Shown piece by piece: positions 12,201 through 23,905 of a stretch of DNA of 64,000 nucleotides. The notes under the pieces are model-generated. The model did not search any database. It was given only the letters and a program-made list of their open reading frames with translations, and was not told the origin of the DNA. The stretch is taken from positions 1,302,001 through 1,366,000 of the forward strand of contig CM031560.1 in the NCBI GenBank assembly GCA_018466975.1. The letters are read 5' to 3'. Numbering within the stretch: the stretch's first letter is position 1; each line of letters begins with the position of its first letter. This stretch comes from Sparassis latifolia. Lineage: Eukaryota; Basidiomycota; Agaricomycetes; Polyporales; Sparassidaceae. The translations under genes were made by a program, and so were the position numbers.

Positions 12201-13567
12201 GAGTATGCATCGCATCCGCAGTCACCTGGTTCTCCGGCCGCAGGAAACACGCAAGAGCATCGTGCCTCGCATTAATGATGGGCAAACTCATGGACGGGCG
12301 GAGAAGCCATTCACGCAGCATGGCGCGGCCTAGAGTCGTCTTGGTATTGTTCAGGATGCCAAACAGCGACAGCCCTTCCTTCGTCTTGTCCGAGTGGATC
12401 GACGCGTGCGTCTCATCCTCGAAGATCTGCAGCGAGAAAAGGGCATCTGCGTTGATCTGCATAGTCTGCTCTAGCGTGAGTGCTTCAATTCCGCGGACCT
12501 CTAAACCTCCAACGCCCTCGTCCTCAAGGCTGCCGACCGCGCGTACTCGAGCGAGGTGATCAAGTAGCGCCCCAATTGAGCCAAGCTACGCGAATATAGA
12601 GTAAGATACGAGAATATGCGCCTTGTGATCAACTCACACAGAGAGGCGATCCCTCCAGAGATGCGTAGTTCGACAGACGGATGGAGGCATTCCAACATTG
12701 CATAGTGGGGTCCACTCCTGCCTGTCCCCTACTGCGCATAAAATCATACGCATTTCTTGGCTCAGAAACTGAGCCAGGGTCAGAAGTGATACGAGAATCA
12801 AAGTTGTCCATGGGTAATTCCGCGAGAAGGCGTAAAGATAAGACTCGATCGCGACCTTTAATTGTAGAGAAATCTTTGTGAGGTCTGATCTGGAATGTAC
12901 CTCCGGAAGCACCCACTAAATGGTCATGAATGAAGGCCTATCGGAGATTAAGCACATCAACGCACTATGATCGCGGAGAATATTCATGAAATTATCATCT
13001 GCCTTCGAACTGGTGAGAGCGATGTCTGGACTAGCTTGTCCAAGTACTAAGACGTGTTTCAGCTGCCAGCAGCTAGAACTTAGAGCGCATATACCCACTC
13101 ATCTTCGTCAAATCGAAGTGCTTGTTCTCTTGAGTGTCTTCGAAAACGTGTATCGTGCATTTTACTGGATCATAGTATGCGCATCCAATTCTGCCGCTGT
13201 AGACATATCAGAGCGGCCCCAAAGTCTTTCGCGGAGATAGACACGCACAATTGACACGATGCAGCTAAACATATCTGGTAGAAGGATGAGAGCAAGCGGG
13301 GCTTTCTGGGATCAAAAGTAAAGTCAGAAGTACCTTGACACCGTTAGTTATCATATTGTCGTCTTCCTCATCTTCGGTATCCTCAGAGGTGCCAACACTG
13401 CCTCCCCATCGCACCCTCTTAGCCTGTTTTGCCGATGCTGAGGGGTTGGGTGTCTCCTCAGAATCAGACCTGATATCCACTGGCTCTTCTTCAATCCGAT
13501 TTCTCTTCGCGGTAGTCCTCCGTTCAAACCGTTGCGCTCGAAAACCAGTCTGTTTCCCCCGTGGCAT
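9243..13567 (-). CDS. MSH5: MSH5 meiotic MutS homologue
   Basis: Msh5 pairs with Msh4 as a sliding clamp that stabilises recombination intermediates for meiotic crossovers. It has no mismatch-repair role. The gene runs from ATG at 13567 to a stop at 9243-9245 with many introns. Anchors in order: a charged N-terminus with RWGGSVGTSEDTEDEEDD; GRIGCAYYDPVKCTIHVFED near 13100-13210; LGQASPDIALTSSKADDNF near 13000; NADALFSLQIFEDETHASIH and REWLLRPSMSL near 12300-12455; the ATPase Walker A TGANACGKSVYLKQ near 10630-10725, interrupted by an intron after GK; FVPAESATLGVVDK near 10400; RESVSR and SAFMIDLNQVSLALRNSTA near 10150-10310; Walker B SLILLDEFGKGT near 10120; and ATHFHDIF near 9890. The C-terminus has an acidic insert. 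Identity is sure; not every splice site was fixed. Confidence 0.92.
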
Positions 13568-13792
13568 GATAGGAAGCAGAACAGAGTTAGCGGGACTTGC
13601 GGCGGGACTTGGACGCGTCTGTCACGGTGTCACAGTCGCGAGGCACGTGACGTAAATACTCACATGTGAGGCGGGAGCTCGCAGAACAAACTGAATTATC
13701 ATCCTGTGCTTCAACGACATCAAAACGTGGGATACGGTGTGTTGGTTACTCAAACAACAGCACGTCAAGCCCGCACTCCCGCACCGTGACCA

Positions 13793-15202
13793 TCACTTCT
13801 TCTTGTTGAACTGAAGGAGATCACTCGCATCTTCCGTGACTGCAGAGGGAAATTAGTATCATTGTGCCAAGCTAAAACACGCCGGAAATGACAGATGCGC
13901 GGTAGAGCAGTTGGCTCACCATTCAGAAGCAGACTGTGCGAGTCAAGCATCACCCGGTTTCCTGATGCTGCAAGGAGATTCGCGATGTCACGCGCCGCCT
14001 CGAGGCGACGCAATTGCAGGAACCCTTTGTTCGACCGCACCGCGTCTCCGATGAGCTCAGCGCTCTGGGCTTCGCCCTGTGCCCGGACGATGATTGACTA
14101 TAAAGAGATCACGGTTAGGGTGTGTGCACTTTACGTGTATAGAGAAGATAAGACAAACCTGCTTCTCCTGAATGGCCTGGTCAACGAGAAAAGCGGCCCG
14201 AAGGGCGGTTTGTTGTGCGACCTGGAAAGAGTAAGTACAACCCAACATTAGCAAACGGTTGGTAACGCACTTGTTTCGCCTCCACAGCGTGCGTGAACTC
14301 TGGTGAGAATGCAACGTGCGTAATTGAGACGTCATCCAGCACGAGATTGAACCGCAATGCGCGGCGAGTCAAGTTCTCGCGTACAAGCCGAGACACCTGA
14401 TATTCAGTAATTAGGCGGGCGCGAGTGCATCACTGAGATTAGAAGCTAGCTCGTAATTTGCAGTGGCACGAACCATTTCTCGTTGTGTGATCAGCTGACT
14501 GGCGTTGAACTGTGCTACCACGCTTTTCAGGACTTCATTTACAATTGAAGGGAGTACACGCTCGTCGTAGTCCGTGCCGAGCTCGCGGTAGATTGTAGGT
14601 AACGAACTGGGGTTGGGTCTTGACAGTACACGACATGTGATGTTGACCATCTGGAGATCTATGCACTAATGTCAGTAATACTCGACATGATATGCTATAT
14701 TGAGAAAGATACCTTTTGTGCCTGTGAGACTGGCGATGTTACGTGGCTTTGCACGTATGTCGAAGACGATAGGTGTCTCGAACCAGGGGATCTGTACTCT
14801 CATCTTGCAGTGCACCAGGGACAAAACAAGTAGAACAACGTACCATGAGATGAGTTCCTTCAGGGTAGACGGTCTCTGTCACACCGTTCAACCTGCGCGA
14901 GTGTGTAAGCCCTCTAGACTTATGTCAGTTATATATCCCATTCACCGTGTGTATTTGATAGCACGGTGACCACCATCAACTGCACGATTTTCAATTTCAG
15001 CCTCCAATAGCTTTAGCACATGCTCAAAGTAAGACGAACCATTGAACAAGCTTGCGTTAAGCGCGAGACCTCCGCCTATGAGAGCGATCAACAGACCACC
15101 TCCAGCGGTAAGCCCCTTGCCGCTGGGCATACGACCGCCACCGCCTTGGCTTGCACGTTGGACCTGTTGAGCAAACCGTCTGAAAGCTTCTGGGCCATTC
15201 AT
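13793..15202 (-). CDS. PHB2: Prohibitin 2
   Basis: Prohibitin 2 forms ring assemblies with prohibitin 1 in the mitochondrial inner membrane, supporting m-AAA protease control and cristae. Nine exons fit on the minus strand: 15040-15202, 14946-14979, 14844-14892, 14713-14791, 14474-14658, 14271-14396, 14159-14221, 13920-14097 and 13793-13839, giving 307 residues. A glycine-rich N-terminal membrane anchor ([20 protein letters not shown]) precedes [16 protein letters not shown]. The SPFH/Band 7 domain includes [40 protein letters not shown] and [17 protein letters not shown]. The coiled region ends [19 protein letters not shown], the usual PHB2 tail. The start at 15202 is preferred over the longer frame because it opens at the family N-terminus [13 protein letters not shown]. 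It is divergent with the PQ-loop gene. Confidence 0.96.
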
Positions 15203-15427
15203 CGCTGAAGAGGAGACGGAGAGTGCGCTCAACGACGTCGTGAGCCGGTGCGCGTGCACTGACGACAGATTCCGGCAGCTGGTCGCGGCAACTTCCGGAC
15301 GCTTTTCTTCTTGACTCAGACGCTCGCCGACCCGTGCAGCCTCTCAAGCTTGTCAAAATCGTGCTCTCATTGCCGGAACAGTGTCAAAGCCTCGCAAGAT
15401 ATCGCGTAGGTATCCAAGAGTAATTCT
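15203..15427. promoter_or_regulatory. Shared divergent promoter, PHB2 and PQ-loop gene
   Basis: Only 225 bases separate the start codons of PHB2 (minus) and the PQ-loop transporter (plus), so both core promoters and leaders must lie here. No clear TATA box or named operator is visible. Confidence 0.45.
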
Positions 15428-16666
15428 ATGGATGCCCGCGGGAACCAGAATCTGAGCAGTGTCGTATGCAGCACTACCTAACCAGCATGCCGATGTTCTC
15501 ACTCAACTATCACACACGCAGCTGGGTTGGGTATCTATTGCCTGCTGGTGAGCTCGCTTGATTGCTGCTGTGTGTGGCCCAGACAAATCTCTGTACGATG
15601 ATGTCACGACAGGCTCGTTGTGTACTCTCCGCAGATCATCGAAAACTACCAGCTCAAGTCCGGTGAAGGTCTCAGTGTGCCTTTTGTCGTAATCTGGTTG
15701 GCCGGAGATCTCTGCAGTCTGACTGGCTCGGTGCTGGCTGGCCTTCTTCCCAATATCATCATTCTTTCTGCTTATGTGAGTATGCTTCCCTCGCAGTGCG
15801 TCTCGGAGCTCTCACGTAGTATGCCCTACTTTAGTATGCTGTATGCGATTCCATACTGCTGTTCCAGATATACTACTATCGCCGAACAAACCCTGCACTG
15901 TCGAAGGGATCACTCCTCATACCTGACGAGCCACCAGTGTCCTCGGAATATCCCGATGAAAGTATCCCGCTACTGGACAGCCAGGGAGAGAAGGCGAATC
16001 CTCCTATGGTCCGCGAGGTTATAAAATATGCAGGTGCCCTTGTATTTGTTTCAGCCGTTGGAGTAGTGGCATGGACGGTGGATGAATACTTCCATAAGGG
16101 TGCGTCTAGCTCCAAGCCTGACGAGGTCCTCGAGTGGAAGAGCCAGGCGCTGGGTTGGGCCAGCGCTGCAATGTTTTGTAAGTGGGGCGCGTGGCAATGT
16201 ACGCTTCAATGGCTCACAGTAGCTTTAGTGGGGGCGAGGATACCACAGATAGGTGCGCATGTTACCTCCTTTGCCATGATGAAGGGCTAATCTCGGGTGG
16301 TCGCAGTCAAAAATGTCAGCACCAGATGTGCGGGGCTGTCCCCCTTCCTGTTCGTGTACTCAATCACCGGAAACACGACGTACTTTCTTGCCATTTTGGC
16401 GGCGTCAATGGACATGAAGCATCTCATTGCGAATGCATCGTGGATTGCCGGTGAGCCGCTTGTATGCGATAGGAGAGCGCGCTGCTGATGGACTGCGGGT
16501 GGGCGGCGCTAGGGAGCACTTTGACGGTGTTCTTGGACGTCTTTGTAAGATGGTTCATGCAACTCTGTTCTCTCCGTCAACTGAAACGCTCTTGCAGGTG
16601 CTTTGCCAGTTTATGTACTATCAGACGATAGATAGGCGCACATCTCATAGGCGAGCGGGGTGCTGA
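15428..16666 (+). CDS. PQ-loop vacuolar basic amino acid transporter (YPQ1-like)
   Basis: YPQ/PQLC2 proteins carry lysine and arginine across the vacuolar or lysosomal membrane. Eight exons fit: 15428-15463, 15522-15547, 15613-15775, 15835-16177, 16229-16252, 16307-16450, 16513-16544 and 16598-16666, giving 278 residues. The joined N-terminus is MDARGNQNLSSVLGWVSIAC. The first PQ loop reads VVYSPQIIENYQLKSGEGLS and the second LGARIPQIVKNVSTRCAGLS, with hydrophobic segments between. A hydrophilic loop of about 100 residues starts after IYYYRRTNP. The first exon codes for 12 residues. Family assignment is strong because both PQ motifs appear only after splicing; substrate is inferred from the family. 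Confidence 0.92.
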
Positions 16667-17491
16667 GGAGCGTGGTAGAGATCTGGTGCAGTTCTCAATG
16701 TAAATTGCTAAAATGAAAACATGTACAACCTGTTCCCGCGAATGCTGCGTCGCTGCTGCGAGCCCAGGGGACCGGGGATGAGTGATAAGAGAGGGAAAAG
16801 TTCTTTGGGTCCGCGTGGCCGGTTGAGGAGGATATCTTTAAGAGCCGAAGGGTGTGGCAGGTACTTTGCGCCATCTCTGCCTCGTTTCTAACCTCGTGTT
16901 GCCTGTGGTTGTTCGACGTCCCACGTTGCAGGTCAGCTTTAAACACTTCGAATGGCATGTACCGTTCGGACTGAACATGCACCCAGCCTCGTGCTCCTCC
17001 ATCACCCACCGCACAACAAAACTCTTTATCAATGTCAAATCGCCCGCCAACTTATATTCTCCCCCATATGCTTCCCCTTCCCCACCCTCGTCCTCCACCC
17101 CAGCCCACCGAGTCTTAGGCCATCTCAGTTTGAGGTTGCAGATGCTCAGGTGAGTCGCTACTCCACCCCGACCTCCGTTCTCGGACCAGCTTCAGCTAGC
17201 GTCACACTGCGAACCCATCTGCCTCCGTTTCAGACTCTGAACTGACGCCGCACTGCATTGTCTAGTGTTTTGTGACCACTCTCCATTCTTCAGGGTCCCA
17301 TTTAAAGCTAGCAAGGCCACCTCGGAGCGCCTCTCTTCACGAAACAAGCACTTTTTAATCCACTGTGTGGCGACTGGAGATTTCAAAGCAACGAAGGTGC
17401 AGGACTCGCGACTTAAATTTGGATGCGCCGTACGCCGGTTCTGCATTCCTGCACTTCACACAGGCAGCCCAGCACACCCCCTTTGCCAATT
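16667..17491. other. Intergenic stretch and leader of F-box gene
   Basis: Only short ORFs in mixed frames. A pyrimidine-rich zone around 17040-17130 is consistent with promoter or leader sequence of the downstream gene. No repeat or RNA gene seen. Confidence 0.45.
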
Positions 17492-19393
17492 ATGGCGTAC
17501 GCTGCAGTCGACCCAGCTCGCTCGAGGACCTTCTCCTGGGTTTCAAACCAACTAGCTTCTCCACCTCCGTACGAGTATCATGATGTTTTCCCAGCGATTC
17601 CTGCTCCTGTCACGTATTCAGTCGACCCTCCTCCAAATCTCAGTTCGTTCCCGAAGGCCCAAGACATGGGTGGGATGCACGCTGACATCTCGCGAGCATC
17701 CCGTTCCCGGAGACCAGCGCAACCCCTGTCGATCCCACACCTGCGAGAGGCCCTGCATAGCCTTGAATCAGAGATGGCGTCATTGCTGACCCAGCGGGAT
17801 CTGCTCGAGTCGAAACTGGAGCAGGCCGTGCGACTGCAGTCGCCCATCCAGCGGCTGCCAAATGAGCTCCTCGCTTCGATCTTCGTGATCGGCGTGCTAG
17901 ATGGAGAGGAGGAGGATTCGCTCATGATGTCAACCCTGATGCTCGTCTGCCGGTATTGGCGAGAGGTCGCACTCGGTACTCCGGTGTTGTGGTCGCGGAT
18001 CGTAGCTGGCACACGGCATTCGCTAGACAGAGTGCGATTGAAGCTTGACAGGTCGAAGTCTGCGCCTCTGTACATATGCGTGGACTTCAGCCCACGGATG
18101 GAGCATGGCAGCGTCACGACGGAGAACATCATGCTAGCGATGGACCTCTTACGTCCCTCGATTTGGCGGTGGCGTTCATTTCAGTTGACCATCCTGAACC
18201 GCCCGCAGGCGCATGCCGCGCTGACGCGATGCAAGGATCGTGCACCACTACTCGAGGTGCTCTCGGTGCGTGTCTCGCATTCTATGCAGGAAGACCACTA
18301 CTCGCATCCGCCACTCCCGCTCTTCGCCGCTTACACGCCCAACCTCCGCTCGTGCTCGTTCACCTCGTTTAACTTCAATTGGGATCTCAGACTCGTTAAC
18401 CGGCTGCGCGTGCTCAAGTTGGGTGGATACTGGAATGGATTCACGCCCTCCATGGATGTCATCCTGGGGATGCTCCGCGCGTGTCCGCAGCTGGAGGAGC
18501 TTGCACTGCGAAACATGTCTGACGTGGACCCGGACTCATGTGCGACGTTTGATACTGACCCTCCCGAACATGATGGGGTTCCGGAGCAGCTCGTGCGGGT
18601 CAGCGATTCCAGGACAATCCAACTGCCGCGGCTCGTGAAGGCGTCGTTTTACTACTCCGGCGTTGTACGTACGCGAACGATACTGAGCATGCTCTCCTTT
18701 CCTGCACTGCAGAGAATCGAGCTGTGCTTCTTGGATAATGTCTCTCCGGTCGTGGAGCATCTGCGGCGTCAGTCGTTGACTTCGCTGCCGTTGCACCACA
18801 TTCGCATCGAAGCCAGTTTCTTCAATGAGCTGAAGCTTGTGAGGTTACTGCGTCGGCTTCCTGCTCTGATTACGCTCGAACTGGTGGATGTGGAGGACGC
18901 CTCGTCAAATTTGATGAAGGTATTTGATTGGCTTTTGAAGCACAGGCTTTTATTGACGGATTTCAATTGCCAGAATCTGTCAACGCCACCGGCTTCGCAG
19001 ACATGGATCTGTCCCAAGTTAACAAGTCTGAGTTTGGAAGGATGCACCTCGCTTGACTGGGAATCCTTACGGTCATTCGTCGAATCGCGCCTACCCGCCC
19101 AAACCCGCGCGTTTCCCCGCCAACTTCCCACCTCCGCAGAACCACAGCCAACGCACCCTTCGACGTCGTCAGCTTCGGAATTCGCCGCACATGCGCACAT
19201 TCTCTCGCGGGTGCCGGTCACTTCCTCCGCAAACCAAGCCCTGACTGCGCGCGTCTGGCCGCACCGCCTGCAGTCCGTCGACCTGACGCGCTGCCATCAG
19301 ATCAGCAAGGAGATGGTGCAATGGTTGCGCATGTATGTCGCGGAGGTCAAGTGCGAGACTGTCAAAGGGGTGTGGGGGGAAGCTACGACATAG
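17492..19393 (+). CDS. F-box protein with leucine-rich C-terminal part
   Basis: F-box proteins are substrate adaptors of SCF ubiquitin ligases. This intronless gene codes for 633 residues from the ATG at 17492 (MAYAAVDPARSRTF). The frame is open 23 codons further up, but that extension looks untranslated. A short coiled coil (about 85-115, ESEMASLLTQRDLLESKLEQ) leads into the F-box at about 117-170: PIQRLPNELLASIFV, LVCRYWREVALGTPVLW. This coiled coil plus F-box layout is typical of the large basidiomycete F-box family. The rest resembles irregular leucine-rich repeats (LRACPQLEELALRNMSDVD; SLSLEGCTSLDWESL). The target is unknown. Confidence 0.88.
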   Translation: MAYAAVDPARSRTFSWVSNQLASPPPYEYHDVFPAIPAPVTYSVDPPPNLSSFPKAQDMGGMHADISRASRSRRPAQPLSIPHLREALHSLESEMASLLTQRDLLESKLEQAVRLQSPIQRLPNELLASIFVIGVLDGEEEDSLMMSTLMLVCRYWREVALGTPVLWSRIVAGTRHSLDRVRLKLDRSKSAPLYICVDFSPRMEHGSVTTENIMLAMDLLRPSIWRWRSFQLTILNRPQAHAALTRCKDRAPLLEVLSVRVSHSMQEDHYSHPPLPLFAAYTPNLRSCSFTSFNFNWDLRLVNRLRVLKLGGYWNGFTPSMDVILGMLRACPQLEELALRNMSDVDPDSCATFDTDPPEHDGVPEQLVRVSDSRTIQLPRLVKASFYYSGVVRTRTILSMLSFPALQRIELCFLDNVSPVVEHLRRQSLTSLPLHHIRIEASFFNELKLVRLLRRLPALITLELVDVEDASSNLMKVFDWLLKHRLLLTDFNCQNLSTPPASQTWICPKLTSLSLEGCTSLDWESLRSFVESRLPAQTRAFPRQLPTSAEPQPTHPSTSSASEFAAHAHILSRVPVTSSANQALTARVWPHRLQSVDLTRCHQISKEMVQWLRMYVAEVKCETVKGVWGEATT

Positions 19394-19952
19394 AATGGCG
19401 TCGTCTGGAGACTTGGACAGGGATTTGGATATATACCTTGACCGACGTTCGGTCACCCTTCTGCGACAGTCTCAGGACCTCTGGATATCATCTCTGACGG
19501 GACACACAGTCTTCTTCTGAGCCCTCTTTCTGCCGTACGTTTGATCTCCTTCGCTGCTGTTTTGTGCTGCACCGAAAAATCGAAACTCGGACTGAAGGCA
19601 CGAAGCGCGGGGGCCCATCCTCTTTTCTGTGCATGATGTTTTTTGATACCCAGGACATCCTACGCTTCATGTTGCTTTCGCGAATGCATAAATTAACGTA
19701 TTGCTTTACCCCTTCCCAGTTTCTGCCCGTTCCCTTGTAACTCTACGATAGTAGTGTATCTATACTACGCTGTACAGGACACGTCGCACCCGTAATATCA
19801 CTAGCCAACAATTCATTCGCAGTGAGATGATTTATTAGATCGGGCGTCTGAACGCAACTGACGTAAGTATAAATCACATACATGGGGCGCTTAATACTTG
19901 TTCTTCGACACTCCGAGTCTGTTCTTCTTGTTCTTGCACTGTTAGCGGGACT
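19394..19952. other. Intergenic stretch, no gene recognised
   Basis: AT-richer spacer between two plus-strand intronless genes. No long ORF, repeat or structured RNA seen. Confidence 0.5.
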
Positions 19953-21176
19953 ATGGCTACTGTAACCCACTACATCTATTCTCATTATGATCCTGCGCAG
20001 CGTGAAGCTCTCGAACGAGCGACTGGCCAAGTCCCAGAGGCTCCGCCTGAGCCAGAGATCGACCCATGGCAGACGGAGTCAGCGTTTGGTGCCCAGCGAC
20101 GCGCACTTGCTCCGCGGTTCGTGCCAGCAATAGTTTCCTACGACGAGATCAATGATAAGATGAGCGAGACCTCGCTTGGTCCGGCTACGCGAGCGGAGCA
20201 GGTCAATACCAATGATGTGAGCGGGTGGTACAGATCTCTGACACAGCAGGCTCGAAGTACCAGCGCACCTGCAGTTGCAGTAGCAGTGTCGTCCACGGTG
20301 ACTTCCACCATTTCTCCTCTAGCCAGCCCAGCACCTGCCACGGCAGCGTCTATTTCGATTGCTCACCTAGCAGTGCCGCCTACAAGTCAGAGGCAAGAGG
20401 TAGACAGGAGGAAGAGCAAGAAAGATTGGTTCATCTCGAGGGCGCTTCAATCTGAGCCAGCGACAACGCGGTCGACTCCTGCACCCACCCTTGCGGACAT
20501 TCTTTCGCGCGAGCCTCCTCCGCTGCCCTCAGAGAGGCGCTTTGCTCCGCCGGTGTTCCTTGCGCTCGGCCCGACGAACAAGGGTTTCGCTATGCTCCAG
20601 CGGAGCGGATGGAGCGAGGGAGAGCCTTTGGGTCCTGGGGTGCTGCGCCGTGCCGTAGCTAAGGAGTCGGAGACGTCAAGGAAGGCGAAGGCGAAGAAGG
20701 ATCGGCAGGAGAGGCCGATAGTTGTCAAGAAGGAGGAGCGCGAAGTGAAGTGTGGGGACGATGAGGAAATCAGTGAACTGCGAGAGGTGGACGTAATTGA
20801 CCTCACGGTATCCGACTCGGAGCGCGAAGAAGCGGAAGAAGAGGAGGAAGTAGAAGGCGAGTCACTGGAGGATTTGTCCGGGACTTCCTATTCCACCTTC
20901 TCTTCGCACAATCCTACCGCACTGCTTACACCGCTCCCCACGGTGCTCAAATCCGACCGCCTCGGAGTCGGATTGAAGGCGAAGACTGTGGGGCCTTACA
21001 AGGAGTCGAAGAAGCGTATCACACATGGTGCCGCTGCGCTTGCGGCGCACATTCGAGCGAACGAAGAGATGCGGCGGACGAAGAAGCTCATGGGGCGTGG
21101 TACGCGTGGATTTGCAAGGATAACCAAAGCGGAGGCGGAGAGCAGGCAGCGGCTGCTGGCGAGTCTGAAGGACTGA
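19953..21176 (+). CDS. G-patch domain protein
   Basis: G-patch motifs bind and stimulate DEAH-box RNA helicases in splicing and ribosome assembly. A single exon codes for 407 residues. The G-patch appears in two blocks: NKGFAMLQRSGWSEGEPLGP at about 208-230 and GVGLKAKTVGPYKESKKRIT from about 337. About 100 residues of highly charged sequence lie between (poly-Glu and Lys/Arg runs). The C-terminus is basic and helical (HIRANEEMRRTKKLMGRGTR). The N-terminus has a conserved-looking acidic stretch. The interrupted G-patch is the odd point. The helicase partner cannot be told from sequence. Confidence 0.85.
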   Translation: MATVTHYIYSHYDPAQREALERATGQVPEAPPEPEIDPWQTESAFGAQRRALAPRFVPAIVSYDEINDKMSETSLGPATRAEQVNTNDVSGWYRSLTQQARSTSAPAVAVAVSSTVTSTISPLASPAPATAASISIAHLAVPPTSQRQEVDRRKSKKDWFISRALQSEPATTRSTPAPTLADILSREPPPLPSERRFAPPVFLALGPTNKGFAMLQRSGWSEGEPLGPGVLRRAVAKESETSRKAKAKKDRQERPIVVKKEEREVKCGDDEEISELREVDVIDLTVSDSEREEAEEEEEVEGESLEDLSGTSYSTFSSHNPTALLTPLPTVLKSDRLGVGLKAKTVGPYKESKKRITHGAAALAAHIRANEEMRRTKKLMGRGTRGFARITKAEAESRQRLLASLKD

Positions 21177-22839
21177 AGATTTGCAGGCGCACGCATCGTT
21201 TGGTGCCTTCGCATGGCGGCACGATTTATCCATGACGTCTCGCCGAACGATCACTGGAAAAGTTCATTTGTGGGCTACTCATCTAATCTTCGGATTTTGT
21301 TATACACAAACCCAGCCCCCGATATTGGAGGCACACTGGCTTTAGATTATGCTCGGCAATTTCTGCTCCGCGTAGGCCGTTCCTCCATCGCTTGCCCGTC
21401 CAGTTCTGGTATCGTCCTGCGTGATGAGACTCTGCAGGTCTGCTCTGTGTAGTGTTCGCTGAGACTGTCTGGTGCGTGTAAGTAGAATTGCCTTGGTGTT
21501 AGTATGTCGCATCTTATCACAAGCGTTGCCAGATTCTCTGAATGTATGATCTTTTGGAGCAGCGCACAGAATCGACGTAATGTGTGCCTCACCGTACCAG
21601 TGAGACGATCGTATACTCTCGACTACTTCCCTGATGCGTCTGATTGCAGAAAGATATCATTGTCGAAACGGGACAAGGTTTGACGTCACGAGTGATAATC
21701 CTCGATGAAAATTGGTGGTCGCACTTCATGAGCTGATGGTTCTATTGCAACCAACAAATTGAGCTCCCCAGCATCTGTATGAACTTGATCCCAGGATGTT
21801 CAACCGGGTGTATTAAGAATTCAGTAGCGATCAATTGCAATGGCCGAGCATTCTGCTAAGTGGCCTTCAATTTTTATGGTCGTCGAGGGATCAGGAAACA
21901 GGAGATATGGTGATTCAAGCCTGAAGTTGACGAGAGTTGACAGTCTGATATGATGGCTGTACAAGGACTTCATCTGCATCTCATCTTTAAGCTCCATATG
22001 ATCACTGAATGCGCTAATTCAGGTGGCTGGCCTTGACTCTTTCGGCGAATTGGGCTGTGCTGACAGTCCCCTTTACCAGCTCATTCGGCTTAGGACGGCG
22101 CCACTGGGGGCAGGCACCTCGGATCTGAAACTGGCCTTTGTTGAGGAGATGGCAGAACTATAAGTCTATAACTGACTTGCGCGCGCGAGTCGGTTAAGGC
22201 TCTGCTACTGGGCGCTATATCGTTGTCGATTACACAGCCTTGCTGCAGCGAAAGAGCTCTGTAGCCGCATCATGGATCTTGATATGACGTGGAGCTCCTG
22301 GTGCGCTTGTCGCTTGGAGAGGCCTGAGTCGGGTTGATCTCAGCTTCCAGGGATGGACGGTCAGTATACAGTAGTAGCGTCTCGCTATCTCAGCTGACTA
22401 AAACTTGATAGGTTGTTTTGCCACCGCGCATTGGAAAAAGCGCTCCATCTTGGGACGTAGCGAACTGCCATCGGAATTGATGGCATGCTCACGAACAGTA
22501 AAATTGTCAAGATCGCATACGGTCCCGGCGATTTAGTGTGACTAGCATTGCAAGTGAATGATAGGTGCGATCCTGTGCACTGTGATTTTGACGTGAAACA
22601 CTGCCACCGCTATGCTCCCTGTATATATGGGCGATCTCCTCAAACTCGACGCTTTCTTTCCATCCACACTACAGCCCTTCTTCTAGTATCTTACTCGCCT
22701 TTCATCTATTGCTGCAATTTTATCACCGCTCGCAGGTCGACTTTTCCTCTGTTCTCTCTTCCGCACCCTATACCTCATATTTTGGACGCCCAAAACCCTG
22801 CATAACGTTCTATACCACACCACTCATACCCTATATCCA
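21177..22839. other. 1.7 kb intergenic stretch, no gene recognised
   Basis: No ORF of interest on either strand and no repeat noticed. The right end carries a TATA-like element about 220 bases before the next ATG and pyrimidine-rich leader sequence. Confidence 0.5.
22617..22630 (+). promoter_or_regulatory. TATA-like element before ssSPT-like gene
   Basis: The sequence CTGTATATATGGGC lies about 220 bases upstream of the ATG at 22840. A role as core promoter is inferred from position. Confidence 0.35.
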
Positions 22840-23285
22840 ATGCCGACGCCAGAGTGCTCGCTCGAGCGGTGGAAGGCCGTGCCCACAACGGCGGAAGTGC
22901 TATTCAGCCTGCGCCTTCCCTACAAGCCCCCACGGAGCCCAGTCGCTGCTTTCATCTGGCGCAAGCGGCTATGGTTCGAGACGACCTTCGGATTGGAGAG
23001 CGCTGAATCCTGGGAGAAGGTACTCGTGCGTACGTTACCATCTTACGCTCCGTGTCCACTGCTAATAACCTAACACGGTGTGCTTTTTTACGATATCCAG
23101 TCATGGTGTACCTCACCCCCTTCGTGCTTCTGCTGGTAATCATATACAGCTACCTCCCGACGCTCGTCCAATTTCTTCAGCGCCGTGCTGTGCATCATCT
23201 CACTGGCCACGAGCCATACGCACACGCAACCGCTAAGCATGTGCTTACAGGCTGGGCGGCAGGCAATGCCTCTGGCGAGCTATAG
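22840..23285 (+). CDS. Small serine palmitoyltransferase subunit-like membrane protein
   Basis: Two exons (22840-23029 and 23101-23285) code for 124 residues. The intron has a GTACGT donor and a CTAAC-type branch site. The join reads WEKVLVLMVYLTP and leads into a hydrophobic segment (FVLLLVIIYSYLPTLVQFLQ). Upstream is WRKRLWFETTFGL, then a short acidic loop. An aromatic and basic stretch before one membrane helix is the pattern of small SPT subunits (ssSPT), which activate serine palmitoyltransferase, the first sphingolipid enzyme, in the ER membrane. Similarity is short, so treat the name as a good guess. It is convergent with the VAP gene. Confidence 0.62.
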
Positions 23286-23905
23286 GCCGAAGAAATCAAG
23301 CGCACAAGACTTAATGGAACGAGGGAGAAGGGTGACTTCCGGTCGGTCACCTGCTAGGATGAATAGTCGAAGTTCTCTATATATTCTTACCCAAGCTTAC
23401 TTAGACGAGGGACCGCTGATTCAATATTTTGCTACTGCGAGGGTTCAATGCCTTTGTCTTTCGTGCTTGCTCTGGCTGTCTACGTACATACCCTAAGTAG
23501 GAACACCACTAGTAGACTCTACATACGTCGTAACTTATTCCGCTTTGATTATTATGGCAGAGTTGTCTGCAGTAAACTATTCCATCCAATATATTATCTC
23601 TCCTGGTCCGTTAACTATATATATGGCAGTCGTGAGCGTATGTACGGTTGAGCAAAACAGATGAAGTAGAAACCAAGATGGGGGAGCGATCCCGTACAGG
23701 CTGGGAGCCTATCAATAGTGAAAATATCGCAACAAGACGGTTGCTGTAGCGATGCTACGTGGGGTGGGGACTGGAGACCCACGAATTACTCTGGTACGGC
23801 GCAAAGTGACATGGCGAGGAAACGTATATACGCAAAACGAACGGAGGCAAAACAAACACGGCACGAAGTAGGTGCCACGGAACATCCTGACAAATAGAAT
23901 ACGGC
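23286..23905. other. Spacer between convergent genes
   Basis: Holds the 3' ends of the ssSPT-like gene (plus) and VAP gene (minus). AT-rich; no ORF of note or repeat seen. Confidence 0.5.
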
